From assembly GCA_023055505.1 (NCBI GenBank), contig JALIRH010000013.1:7874001-7938000 (forward strand): a DNA stretch of 64,000 bases, read 5' to 3'. The DNA is from Callipepla californica brunnescens (taxonomy: Eukaryota > Chordata > Aves > Galliformes > Odontophoridae). Numbering within the stretch: the first letter of the stretch is position 1; each line of letters begins with the position of its first letter. Below, piece by piece: positions 26,224 through 51,473 of this stretch. The notes beneath the pieces are model-generated. The model ran no database searches. It saw nothing but the letters and a program-made list of their open reading frames with translations, and had not been told where the DNA came from. The translations under genes and the position numbers were made by a program.

Positions 26224-26560
26224 ACTGCGCATGCGCGCGGCGCAGCGGCAGCAGCTGTGAGGAGTGCGCAGGCGCGCGGGCTCCGCCCGGAAGACGAGGC
26301 AGTGCGCCGGCGCGCGCTCTCGCTCCGCCCACGAAGCGCATGCGCAGTGAGTGGCGCTAGAGCAGCGCATGCGCCGAGTCCCCTATCGCCGGGCGGTGTT
26401 CTGCGCACGCGCGCTGCCCCGCGCTGGGAGCGGGAAACGGGTGCGCGTCCCCGTGACAGAAGGGCGGTGCGCGTGCGCGCAGTCTCGCACCAGCAGCAGG
26501 GGGCGGTGTGTAAGTGCCGCCTCTCGCCGCGGAACGGGAGAGGAAAGCGCAGGCGCGCCG
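26224..26560. promoter_or_regulatory. cluster of NRF1-like sites
   Basis: Within about 340 bases there are at least seven alternating purine-pyrimidine GC palindromes close to the NRF1 consensus (TGCGCATGCGC). These are TGCGCATGCGCGC near 26,225, GTGCGCAGGCGCGC near 26,265, GTGCGCCGGCGCGC near 26,301, AGCGCATGCGCAG near 26,335, AGCGCATGCGCCG near 26,364, TGCGCACGCGCG near 26,402 and TGCGCGTGCGCGC near 26,468. A weaker GCGCAGGCGCGCC lies near 26,547. NRF1 sites are common in housekeeping CpG promoters; this density is high. Binding is inferred. Confidence 0.65.
26492..26508 (+). promoter_or_regulatory. CTCF-like core
   Basis: The word AGCAGCAGGGGGCGGTG matches the CTCF core (CCASYAGRKGGCR) at nearly all informative positions. 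It sits between the NRF1-like cluster and the tRNA gene. This is a consensus match only. Confidence 0.35.
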
Positions 26561-26696
26561 CCGTGCTCCGTGAGGCGGCAGGGCGCTCCGGGCCGCGCTC
26601 CGTTCTCCCGGCTGTGGCGGCACTGCGCGGCTCCGGTCGCTCGGTTCCTCCCCCTGTGATCATCTCTAAAACATCGGGAGCAAAAAGTGCAACTGC

Positions 26697-26768
26697 TTCC
26701 CATACCGGGAGTCGAACCCGGGCCGCCTGGGTGAAAACCAGGAATCCTAACCGCTAGACCATATGGGA
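26697..26768 (-). tRNA. tRNA-Glu (anticodon UUC)
   Basis: The - strand gives a 72-nt tRNA with a 7-bp acceptor stem (TCCCATA pairing with TATGGGA) and discriminator A. The D arm holds the A box TGGTCTAGCGG. The anticodon stem CCTGG/CCAGG encloses the loop TTTTCAC, so the anticodon is TTC (Glu). The T arm has the B box GGTTCGACTCC. No intron is present and CCA is not encoded, as in eukaryotes. A run of five T on the - strand (bases 26,682-26,686 on +), about 10 nt past the 3' end, is a plausible Pol III terminator. It lies inside the CpG island of the Rag gene, divergent to it. Confidence 0.97.
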
Positions 26769-27059
26769 GGCGCTGAGGACAGCTCTGTCAGCCCGCCCCA
26801 AAGCGCTCACTGCCGCCATCGTTCGAGTGCTCTGTGCGTGGCGCCACGCAGCGCCGCACCGGAGCCCCTCCGCACCGCGCCGCAAACGCGGCGGGATCGC
26901 CACGCACTCGGCCGCCCGCACGCTGCGCCCAGGGCCGCCCCTCCCCCCTCCGACCGCGGGCAGCGGGACGGCTGCCCTCACCCAACGTGGCGGCCACGGC
27001 TTCGCGGCCCCGCCCCTTCCTCCCCTCGCCCCGCCCTTCGCGCCGCCGGCGGGGCCCGA

Positions 27060-27101
27060 TCACGTGATTTCGGAGGCGCGGTGGGGGCAGCGCTCACGTG
27101 A
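27060..27101. promoter_or_regulatory. paired CACGTG (CLEAR/E-box-like) elements
   Basis: Two palindromic E-boxes lie 34 bases apart: ATCACGTGAT around 27,061-27,066 and CTCACGTGAC around 27,095-27,100. The second matches 9 of 10 positions of the CLEAR element GTCACGTGAC bound by TFEB/TFE3; USF and MYC/MAX also bind CACGTG. They sit about 500 bases upstream of the Rag start codon. Confidence 0.55.
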
Positions 27102-27621
27102 CCGGCGGAGGCCGCCGAGCTCCGAGTCTCGTGAGCGCCGCGGGGGGGAAGCGGGGCGGCCGCGGCCACAGCGGGCGGGAGCCGGGCGGGAGCCGGGCGG
27201 GGCGGCGCGCTCACGCGAGGCCGCGGCTTTGAGGCCCCGCTCCGGAGCGCGGGCCCGCCCACACCCGCTCGGCCGCGGCGGTGCAGCCCGGAGACGCTCC
27301 CCCGCGGCTCCCGCCGCCCGCGGGCACCGCCGAACTCGTCCTGGGAGGTGCCCGGCGCGGATAGAGGTAGCGGGGCGCGGCTGGGAGTTAGGCCGAGGCC
27401 CGGTGCTCCCGGCGGGGGAGCGGGGCGGGAGCTCGCGGTTCCCTTGCTCGGGCCCGCGGGGATGCCGCTCATGGCGGGCGTGTGAGGCGGGCCGCTTCCC
27501 GGCGGCTGTCAGCGTGCGGGGCGGGAGGTTCCCCTTCGCACGGTGCCGCTGAGAGCTGGGGCTGACGCTCGTCCTGCGAGCGGGAGCGATGTAACGGTGC
27601 TGTTGTCTCTGCAGGGAGGTG

Positions 27622-38915
<11,294 letters not shown>

Positions 38916-39360
38916 GCGCTGCCCGACGCACGTGGCCTTTGGCAGGAGACACAGTGGATTGGAACTACCTTATTATTATTATTTTTTAGGAGAATCTAAC
39001 AATGTGGATGTATTTGTGGGCTTTGAAATGAGTGTGCTGCTTACCACCGCAACCTTTATTGTTTCTCCTTTTACTGTTGGACACTATTCACACAGATGAT
39101 GTCTGGATACACTGCGGACCTTCAGAAGAGACTCCTGGCATTGATGGGGTTGGGAAGAAGGAAGGACAGGTGATGTGCGCGAGCTCTGATGCTCCTGGTT
39201 GTCAGTGGCATGTGGCAGAGCCTTTTTGGATGTTTGCTCCCAGGTGATTGTACAAATCACAGGGATGAAGTATTTACTATTTTATTGGTAGGTTGCTAGA
39301 ATACATTTATAAATTTCTCCTTGTCTTCAGTCATGAAAATAAATTTTTGCTACCAGGGAT
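38916..39360 (+). other. RRAGB: 3' UTR of the Rag gene with poly(A) signal
   Basis: A canonical AATAAA lies at 39,338-39,343, about 420 bases after the stop. It is followed by T-rich sequence, so the main mRNA end is probably near 39,360. A second AATAAA at 41,561-41,566 could serve a longer form. Confidence 0.7.
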
Positions 39361-41989
39361 TTCAGATCCTGGAGCTTTGGAAAGTGGGTTTTCTTTCTTC
39401 TAAAACCCAGGGCAGCTTTGGCAAGCAGGTGTGTAACAGCTGCATTTCTCCTTTCACAGTCTTTTCGGGGCATTGACTGAAGGGCATTCCAAAGTTTCAT
39501 TTGAGATTTTTTTTTTTTCCACGCTGAGGCAAAATTTGCAGCTGAAGCAGTCAGGATGACATTGGCCTCTGCGCGCTTTCTGAGTTGGCTGAAGGATTAT
39601 AGTAAAGAGGAACCAAAGGCCACACAGGGAGAGTCCTGGCATGCTCGGTCTCCCTGCTGGGGCTGGTATGGGTGCACAGGAACTGTAGGATGTGGCAGCT
39701 CTGGGCTGTGTGTGCAGGAGCTGTATTAGCTGTGTCTGTGACAGTCAGGTGGGCAGTGTTTGGCACTGGTGTGTCGTGACGTTACGTCCGTCTCGAATGG
39801 ATTTCTGTGTGCAGTTCCATTAAACATAGGAAGAACAAGTGCACTGTGAGTTAGGGGAATCTCTGACTCGGGTGGGAGCTGATGCTCGTCAGCACCTCTT
39901 CCTTTATTTCCTGCTGCATCCGATTACTGTGTGAAAGAGGGCATGGTGACAGCCTGGCTCTCTGCTCTGCGTTCTCAAAATGATGCTTTCCCCTGCATCT
40001 CTAGCCCACACACTGGGAAAGTACCTGCAAGGGTGTGCCTGTCATACGGGACCTGAGAGCTGCAGGGCTGAGGCTGGGCTGTACACAGGAGCTCCCATCG
40101 ATCCTACACCTCCGTGGTATTAAACACCCATGTCTTGCACCGCCTACTCAGCAGATGCTTTTGTGATCTGTAGGGCTGGGATTGCGTTCAGTGAGGGCCA
40201 TCGAGGCAGCGTCCCTGTGGGAGAGAAGCTTTAGGTGCTGCTTACGAATTGAAATGCCTGAGTTTCTAGGGAGGCTGTGAATGGGTTTGAGATGCAGTGG
40301 AGGGTTATTTGTCTTCAGTGCTTGCAGGTTCTTGCTGGAAGGGGAAGAGCAGATCTCACACTGCGTGGCTGCTTTCTGATGGGCTGAAGTGAGCTGAGTG
40401 CAGCTGCGGGTGCTCCCTTGGTGCCCTGGGGTCAGTCCTTCCTTCTGCTCTACTTGTGGCTTTTCTCCTGCCCAGCAGAGGAAGAGCTGCCTGTGTGTAT
40501 GCTGTCAGGAGCCTCTGAGAGCTGTGTGTGCAGGAGGTGGACTCAGAGCCGCAGTGCCAGCGTGGATCCCAGCACCTTCAGCTCGGAGTACGTTCTCCTA
40601 GCAGGCAGCTGTTCTGCGATGGATGAGGCCGGGACGGAGGGAATGCTGCCTTATTCCCATGGTTACAAACCAAGCGGGGTTATCTCGTGCTGTGTGTGAG
40701 AGCAGGCTGGGAGGTGCCACTGGGTTTCCTTGGGGGATAAACTGCTTGCTGTGTGAAAGTGGGATGTGCTGGGGGTGAGCGTGTGTGTGTGGGGGGGAGC
40801 TGATCTGAAACAGATGGGAGCAAAGCCCTCCTGCAGGTGTCCTGGCCTGCTCAGCCTCCACGGTCACTGATGATGGCTGAAGTGTTGCTGTTCTCATACT
40901 CAAAATCTGTTTTCCTCGAGCATATGTATTTTGGGGTTCTGTGGAAATCAGCACTTGGTGCTCTGGCAGAAGTAGTGCTGGTGCTGCTCTGCACAAGGTA
41001 TCAAGCAAGCACCTGCAGTGCTGATGGAAATAAGTTGATGGTTTCATTTCAAGATGACTGACACCTTTCGGTGGAACTGTGTTATGTTTTGCTGTCTCTC
41101 ACCTAGAAGAAAACCTGGGGGCCTCTTTTGAAGCCTGGGGTCACTGCCAGCACAACTGCCAGGTTGGGTGGGTTGGGCACTTCATCCTGCTTTCCAGCAG
41201 ACTCTTACTGGCTTCCTGCTTGGGCAGCCCGGCAGGATCTTGCCATCCTAAATAAGCAATGTTTCACACAAATCTGGTCCTCGAGTGCCAAGCTCTGCTC
41301 TTGGTCAGGTTGTAGAGGCCCATACTTTGGGGTTTGACCACAGAAACAGCCCAGCATTCCACGTCACAAATGTCACCAGTGCCTCAAGCACAGCAAGTCC
41401 TGCACTTGACCCCATTTCCAAAGAGCAGGGGCTGCTGGGAACCTGGCTGTCCTCCCTCCATCAACGAGTGCCACTTTGCTTGTGGGTTTTCTGACTGTCC
41501 CCTTCCTGCTGCTTGGGCTGAACCAAGCATCAATGAAAAGAGTTTTGTTTCTCTATTTTTAATAAAATGGGGGCTGAAAATGCACCATTCCTTGGTGTGC
41601 TTTGAGGGGTCAGTGCCTTGGATGGAGCCACGGGACGGCCTCATCCCTTCCAAGTGAGGTCTCTGAATCTGTTCGGTCATTCAGTCTTCCACTGTCCCTT
41701 GTAGAAAAATAGTGGGAACTGACCCAGCACCCAGGGTTGTATGGACAGCTTGGCACAGCTGGATTGTGGCCTTTCCACCCATGGGTGCCTCATCCTGTCC
41801 CATTTTGCCTTTCCTTTGTCCTATTCAGCCCTCCTCCTGCCAGGGCTGTGTGCTCCTGGGGCTTGGTGTGCTGGTGCCACGTCATAGGGCTGAGGCCCCA
41901 AAGTGGATCCTTTAGGACCAGTGCAAATGGAGCCCTCCATTCAGAAGGATGTGGCAAAGCCAGGGCTCTGCAAGGGCTGAAATGTCAGA
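39361..41989. other. intergenic space between Rag gene and KLF8
   Basis: No exon or RNA gene is recognised. It has moderate GC, a short T run near 39,509, a GTGTGTG/G run near 40,781 and an AATAAA at 41,561-41,566. Open frames here carry no domain. Confidence 0.55.
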
Positions 41990-42290
41990 CTAGGGGTGGG
42001 TGGGTATGTGGGTGTTGGAGGGGATGGGTGGGACGGTGTAGTAGGGACATGGGAGGGCAAGAGGGAGGTTAAGGGGTGTAGGGTTAGATGGTATATGGGA
42101 GGTGCGTGGATGGATGTGTGGTCAGATGGGGATGAGGGTGGGGAAGGGTGTGAGGCGAGAGGGGGGGATGGATACGGGGTGGGTGGGGCAGGGTGTGGCA
42201 TGCATGGGTGGGTGGTGAGGTGGGTGCGCAGGGTTAGATGTGTATGCAGCTTGGTGTGTGAAGGGGGGGGGGCTGGGTAGGTGGGAGGAC
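41990..42290 (+). repeat. G-rich degenerate minisatellite
   Basis: About 300 bases on the + strand are built from GGGTGGG, GGATGG, GGGTGT and AGGGTTAGATG type words with very few C. AGGGTTAGATG occurs twice (near 42,080 and 42,230), about 150 bases apart, suggesting a higher-order unit. Dozens of G-runs of three or more make G-quadruplexes likely on this strand. It lies at the upstream edge of the KLF8 CpG island. Confidence 0.75.
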
Positions 42291-42769
42291 AGGAGGTGTG
42301 GAGCAGCTGGAGGTCCACAGGGCCCACGAGTGAGGCCACCTGTAAGCAACACTACGCTGGGGTGGGCTGTGGAGGGGTGAGTGCCGTGTCCCAGAAGGGC
42401 CGGGGGATGCCAACACCTGCCCCGGCACTTTCCGCACCTCCCACCGCTTCCCGGCTGCGAAACCCGCACCGTTCCCCTGAACGCCTTGCTCCAGCCCGAC
42501 GTTTTGGGGGTACCCCTCGTCGGGGGATGGGGGGGGGGACCCGTCCCCAAACCCCTCATCCGTTTCCACGGCAACGCGGCCGCGCGGGGAGCCGCCCATT
42601 GGCTGCCGCGGCCGCTGATGTCACTTTTGGGGGCGCCCCGGTGTGGGGGGATGGGGTGTGGGTGTGGGCGTGGTCCGGCGCGGCCCCGCCCCTCCCCCCC
42701 CCCGCCCGTGGGCGCGGCGCGGCCCCACCCGCCCCGCCCGGCGCCGCCCGGGGCCGGGGCAGCGCGGCG

Positions 42770-47459
<4,690 letters not shown>

Positions 47460-50400
47460 GCGGCACAGCACGGGGAGCAAGGGACACGGAGGCAGCCTTG
47501 CTCCCTGGCTGCAGCCGAGGGACTGCGGGGTTGGCGGCCGGCGAGTCCTGCTCTGGTGCGGGATGGTCTCCAGAACACGCTCCTCTTCTTCTGAGCCTCT
47601 CCTCCTCACTGACAGCATCTGGAGGCTCCTCTCGCTGCAGCCTCCGGACATCTCTCCTGGCCCCATGCATTCACCTTCCCAGGGGCACTGCGATGCGGGC
47701 ACGGGGACAGCCGAGGTGGGGAGGCATCCAGCCGTGTGCGTGCCTCCTTCCCAGCCCACCTGCATTGCCTCTTCCCGTGCCGAGGAACGGGGGAGAAAGG
47801 AAAAAGAAGAGGAGGACTGAAAAGAAAACAAAACCCACCCACCCCTGACCCACCCAGAAGACCACCGCCGCCAGAAAAAGGGAAACTTCGCGGAACTGTG
47901 ATTTTATGGAGCCCTAAGGGGAGGGGGAAGGGGTGGGGGGGGCAAGCTTTCAGTTTTTGGAGACTGTGGGACAGTTGAATCGTTTATAAGTTAAAAAGGC
48001 ATCAGCCTCCCTGCGGACTGTGGCCACGCACTTTTCTTTGTAACTGTAATTGTTTTTGTGGGGCCGGCCCAGCTCCTGTGCTGGGAGGGCTGTGGGGTGG
48101 GGTGGGTGAGGGGACCGGGACCCTCAGGGCCTCTTGGAGGGAGGAGCTTCAAAAAGCTGCTCTGTAACTCTGGGAGGAGGCAGAGCCCCTTGGTCCTCCA
48201 TCACGGCTCTGTGTGTGTGTGTGTGTGTGTGTGTCCTCGTCATGTCCCCTGTCCCCAAGCAGCACTCCCCATCTGATCTGGATGCTCGGTGGTGGGAGGC
48301 ACCCCTACATCTTCCCTGCAGCCTTGGGGAGACACATCCAGCCCCAGATCTGGAGCTAGGACAGTGCTTGGGGGCCAGCACCGCTGATGTCCCGCAGTGA
48401 AAGGTCTGTCTGCAAATATGCCCAGGACCACAGTGGGGTGGTGGTGAAACCCTTTGGGGCAGGGGGTGGGGACATTTCAGTGGGGTGGTTTTTTTTTTTG
48501 TTGTTGTTGTTCGTTTGTTTTTTGGTTTTTAATCATGGGATTTAAAACTCTGGAGCTGTGATATTTGTATGAAAACATTTGACGTTTTTCTACAGGGGAA
48601 TAACATTGGAAGAGGAGGAGCCTGGTGGTGTGTGTCTGTGCTGCAGCAGTAGCAGGGTGAGCACTGGGGATGGCGTGGCAGGACTTCGCCGTCTCCTTTG
48701 CAGGACCCCCCCCGAGTTCCTCTTCTGAGGTTTTATTGAAAAGCAAGTGGTCTAAAGAAGCAAAAGACAAAAACCTATAGCGGGTGCTTCATAGCCGCAT
48801 CCCATGCTGTCTCCAGGTGCCCTGAGAGCTGAGATGTGGAGGGAAAACTTGCTGCACCCATGATGGAGACACCAAGGACACAAAGTGCATGTCCCCACAC
48901 CTTGTCCCAGCTGCCCATCCGTTCTCTGTGCAGGCTGGGCACAGCCCTGTGCTTGAGGAAGGTTCTTGGGTAGTGCCGGGCTCCTGCCTCCTCCCTAAAT
49001 AGCCCAGCCTGATCCCCTGTGCCCTCAGGGGGCTAATCACCCTTAATTGCTCTGAGCTTCCTCACTAGGGACCTACACCCGCCCTCCTGAGCCCAGGGCT
49101 TTCATGGAGCTCCTTCACAGTGCTGCCTGCCCTGTTAGGCCTGCCCTGTCCCCATGGACCTCAACCTGCTGAGTCTCTGTGGGAGCTGCTGGCCCTCTCT
49201 GTGCCCACTGCATGGGGACACACACCTCATGACCTCCTCCATGAGGCTCACGGACCCCGAAGGCCTCCGGGATGTGTTCAGAAGGCTGCAGGTAAACTAC
49301 TCAGCATGGTGACGTTCACAGGTAACCTCCCCACATCTGGAATCCGTGGATCTGGAATCCCACATCTGTAGCTCCTCGCACACAGCCAGTGTCCTCCTCT
49401 GGTCCACACCTCTGCATGGTGTGCCCAGGCCAAGGGCAAGGTGAGCTCCAGAGATGTCCAGGCCAACTTGTTCCTTGGGGCAGGCAATGGATCCCAACCA
49501 AGCTCAGTAACCCCAGGCCTGTTCTTGTGTCTTCTGCTCCCTCCTCAAGGCAGCCATGCTGACCCGTGGCCCTTCTAACACTGCTGAGACGATCACGGTA
49601 CCTGCAGACCCTGCCTTGCCCTCTGCAGGGACCTAGGCTTCAGGTTGGCTTCGTCACGGCTCTTCTCATTGACTTCCCAATGGGAATCGGGCACTGACTG
49701 ATGGGGGACGAGTGGCTGACCCCACACAGGGACCTCATCCCCGCTTCTCCCCGCAGGCTGCGGGGTCACCCCGTGCTGCGGGGTCACCTCGGTTCCTGGT
49801 TCTGGGGGGCCGGGGGCCTCCTGCTCGCACTCACCAGACTGGTTTAGCAAGAGGAGGGGCAGCTGCCCGCTTTGAAGGGCTCCCTGGAAAGGTTCGATGG
49901 CCGCAGGAGAAAGGAGAAGGCAGGAGAGGTGGTTTTGGGTTTCAGCGGGGGAGCGGGCAGCCCTGCAGAGCTTTGTCTGCTGCTGGTGGTGAAAAGGGAA
50001 CCCAGGGGGCCCTCCTGCGTGGGGTTCCCCCCAGAGCCAGCCTGGCTGCACCCGATGGGAGGCGAAGTCGGGGAGGATTTGGGGCTGTACGGAGAGGTGG
50101 GTGCTGCGGTGCAGGGATGCTCGGCCCCCAGGTAGGGCTGCACAGTGGGACCCCACAGTGCAGGAGCAGCAGCCTGATGCGGGGAACGGGGCCGCAGGAG
50201 AAATGCTTTTCTTGTGGCTAGGAAGGCGGTTTGTATTCCCGTGTGGCTCTCCAGGTTTGGGCGCTGTTTGTATTTTATTTGATTCTTTTTTTTTTTTTTT
50301 TCCTTGACTTCAAAAACAACCCGGCCGTAATCGCAAAAGAAAAAAAAAAAAAAGGAATCCACAAAAAGAAAAGAGAGGGGAAAAAAAAAAAAAAAAGATA

Positions 50401-50500
50401 AACACGAACTGGGCATAACTGGAAGAAAACAAAACAAAACAACCCCAACCAAACAAGGCACAACTGCAGCCAACGCTGCCTGCCCGCCGTCGCACCCGCA
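47460..50500 (+). other. KLF8 3' UTR and intergenic space
   Basis: The KLF8 3' UTR starts at 47,460 but I see no canonical AATAAA or ATTAAA before about 50,500, so its end is unknown. The region holds a (GT)12 microsatellite at 48,210-48,234, a T/TTG-rich stretch at 48,487-48,530, a T run near 50,287 and A runs at 50,338-50,352 and 50,380-50,396. No other gene is recognised. Confidence 0.5.
48210..48234 (+). repeat. (GT)n microsatellite
   Basis: About twelve uninterrupted GT units lie in the probable KLF8 3' UTR. Confidence 0.95.
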
Positions 50501-50559
50501 CCTTTCACAACTTTTGTTTTAGTTTAAGAACAAAACGAGGGAAAGATGAAGTGATCTCC

Positions 50560-50880
50560 TTTTCCCCCCACACGCACCTACCCGCTTTCCCTTTCGCCCT
50601 TCTCTGCAGCCCTTCTCTTCGACCCCCTTCACCCCCCACCCCTCCCCACGGAGCACCCCCACGCAGCCGACCCCGCTGCTCCGCGCCGTGTCCCCGCGGG
50701 GCCGCTTTTATCCGCCCGGGGCTGGCAGCGGGACCGCAGCGGGGCCTGATTGGCCCTGCCCGGCCCGGCCCGGCCCGGCCTCACCGCGCTGCAGGTCTGC
50801 GATCCTCCTCCGAGCCCAGGTAAAGCCTTCCCCGGCCGGCACCCGGCTCCCAGCCAGCTCCGGGGCCGCGCTGCCGGCGC
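50560..50880 (+). promoter_or_regulatory. CpG island and promoter of the KLF5-like gene
   Basis: The region is GC-rich with an inverted CCAAT box (ATTGG at 50,749-50,753) and a (CGGCC)4 repeat at about 50,759-50,780. A likely untranslated exon ends at 50,819 with donor CAG|GTAAAG. The transcription start is not determined. Confidence 0.65.
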
Positions 50881-51278
50881 CTTCTCCCTCCCCACCCTTC
50901 CTTTCCTTTTTTTTTTCCGCCTTTTATTTTTCCCCTCCTTTAAGGAAGATAATCGTATTATTCCCCATTTCTTCCTCATTTTGTGTATTTTTACCTTCCC
51001 CCCCTCCCCTCCCTTTTTTTTCCCCCCATTATTCCACTTTATATATCTTTTTCCTTTATTCTTCCCCTTTCTCCTTTTTTTCTTTTTCCTTTTTTCTCCT
51101 TTTCCCCCTTTATTCTCCTCTTCCCCCCTTTTTCTATTTTTCCTCCTTTTTTTCCCCCCTTTCCACACCCCTTTCCTCACCCCCCCCCCTCCACACACCC
51201 TCCCTTTCCACCTTTCCCCATTTCCTATCCACCCCCTTTTCTTCTTCCCCCCGTTCCACCTCTCCCCCCTGCCCCCAG
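50880..51278 (+). repeat. polypyrimidine tract within the 5' UTR intron of KLF5-like
   Basis: Almost 400 bases are nearly pure C and T on the + strand, with many TTTTCC/CCCCTT blocks. It fills the probable intron between the donor at 50,820 and the acceptor GCCCCCAG ending at 51,278. Such homopurine-homopyrimidine DNA can form triplexes (H-DNA). Confidence 0.85.
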
Positions 51279-51308
51279 CTCCGTCCCTGGCAGTGGGTTT
51301 GTGGAGGG

Positions 51309-51473
51309 ATGAGCAGCGGGCTGGTGTTGCGCGCTCCGCTCCCCGACGACTCCTCAGCATTCACCCCGCTGAAGCCCGTCACCATGTCGGGGGAGCCCGG
51401 CGAGGACTCCTCCGTCTTCGAGGACATCAAACCTCCTGCCCGGGCCCCGGACAACCCTCCCGACCTGGCTCAG
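51309..51473 (+). CDS. KLF5L: KLF5-like coding exon 1
   Basis: The ATG at 51,309 opens 55 codons (MSSGLVLRAPLPDD to PDLAQ) ending at donor CAG|GTAAGG, phase 0. The acceptor GCCCCCAG at 51,271-51,278 lies 30 bases upstream. The frame stays open upstream, so a longer N-terminus is possible, but alignment to the KLF5 start favours this ATG. Confidence 0.88.

Larger units (their letters stand above)
26190..27560. promoter_or_regulatory. CpG island: promoter of the Rag GTPase gene, with a tRNA gene inside
   Basis: GC and CpG density rise abruptly near 26,190 and stay very high to about 27,560. The island holds GC boxes, an ETS-type CCGGAAG, many NRF1-like palindromes, two CACGTG boxes and the tRNA-Glu gene. 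It ends just before the first coding exon of the Rag gene at 27,615. No TATA box is evident near the presumed start. A likely donor (GAG|GTAG) at 27,366/27,367 may end an untranslated first exon; this is inferred from sequence only. Confidence 0.8.
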
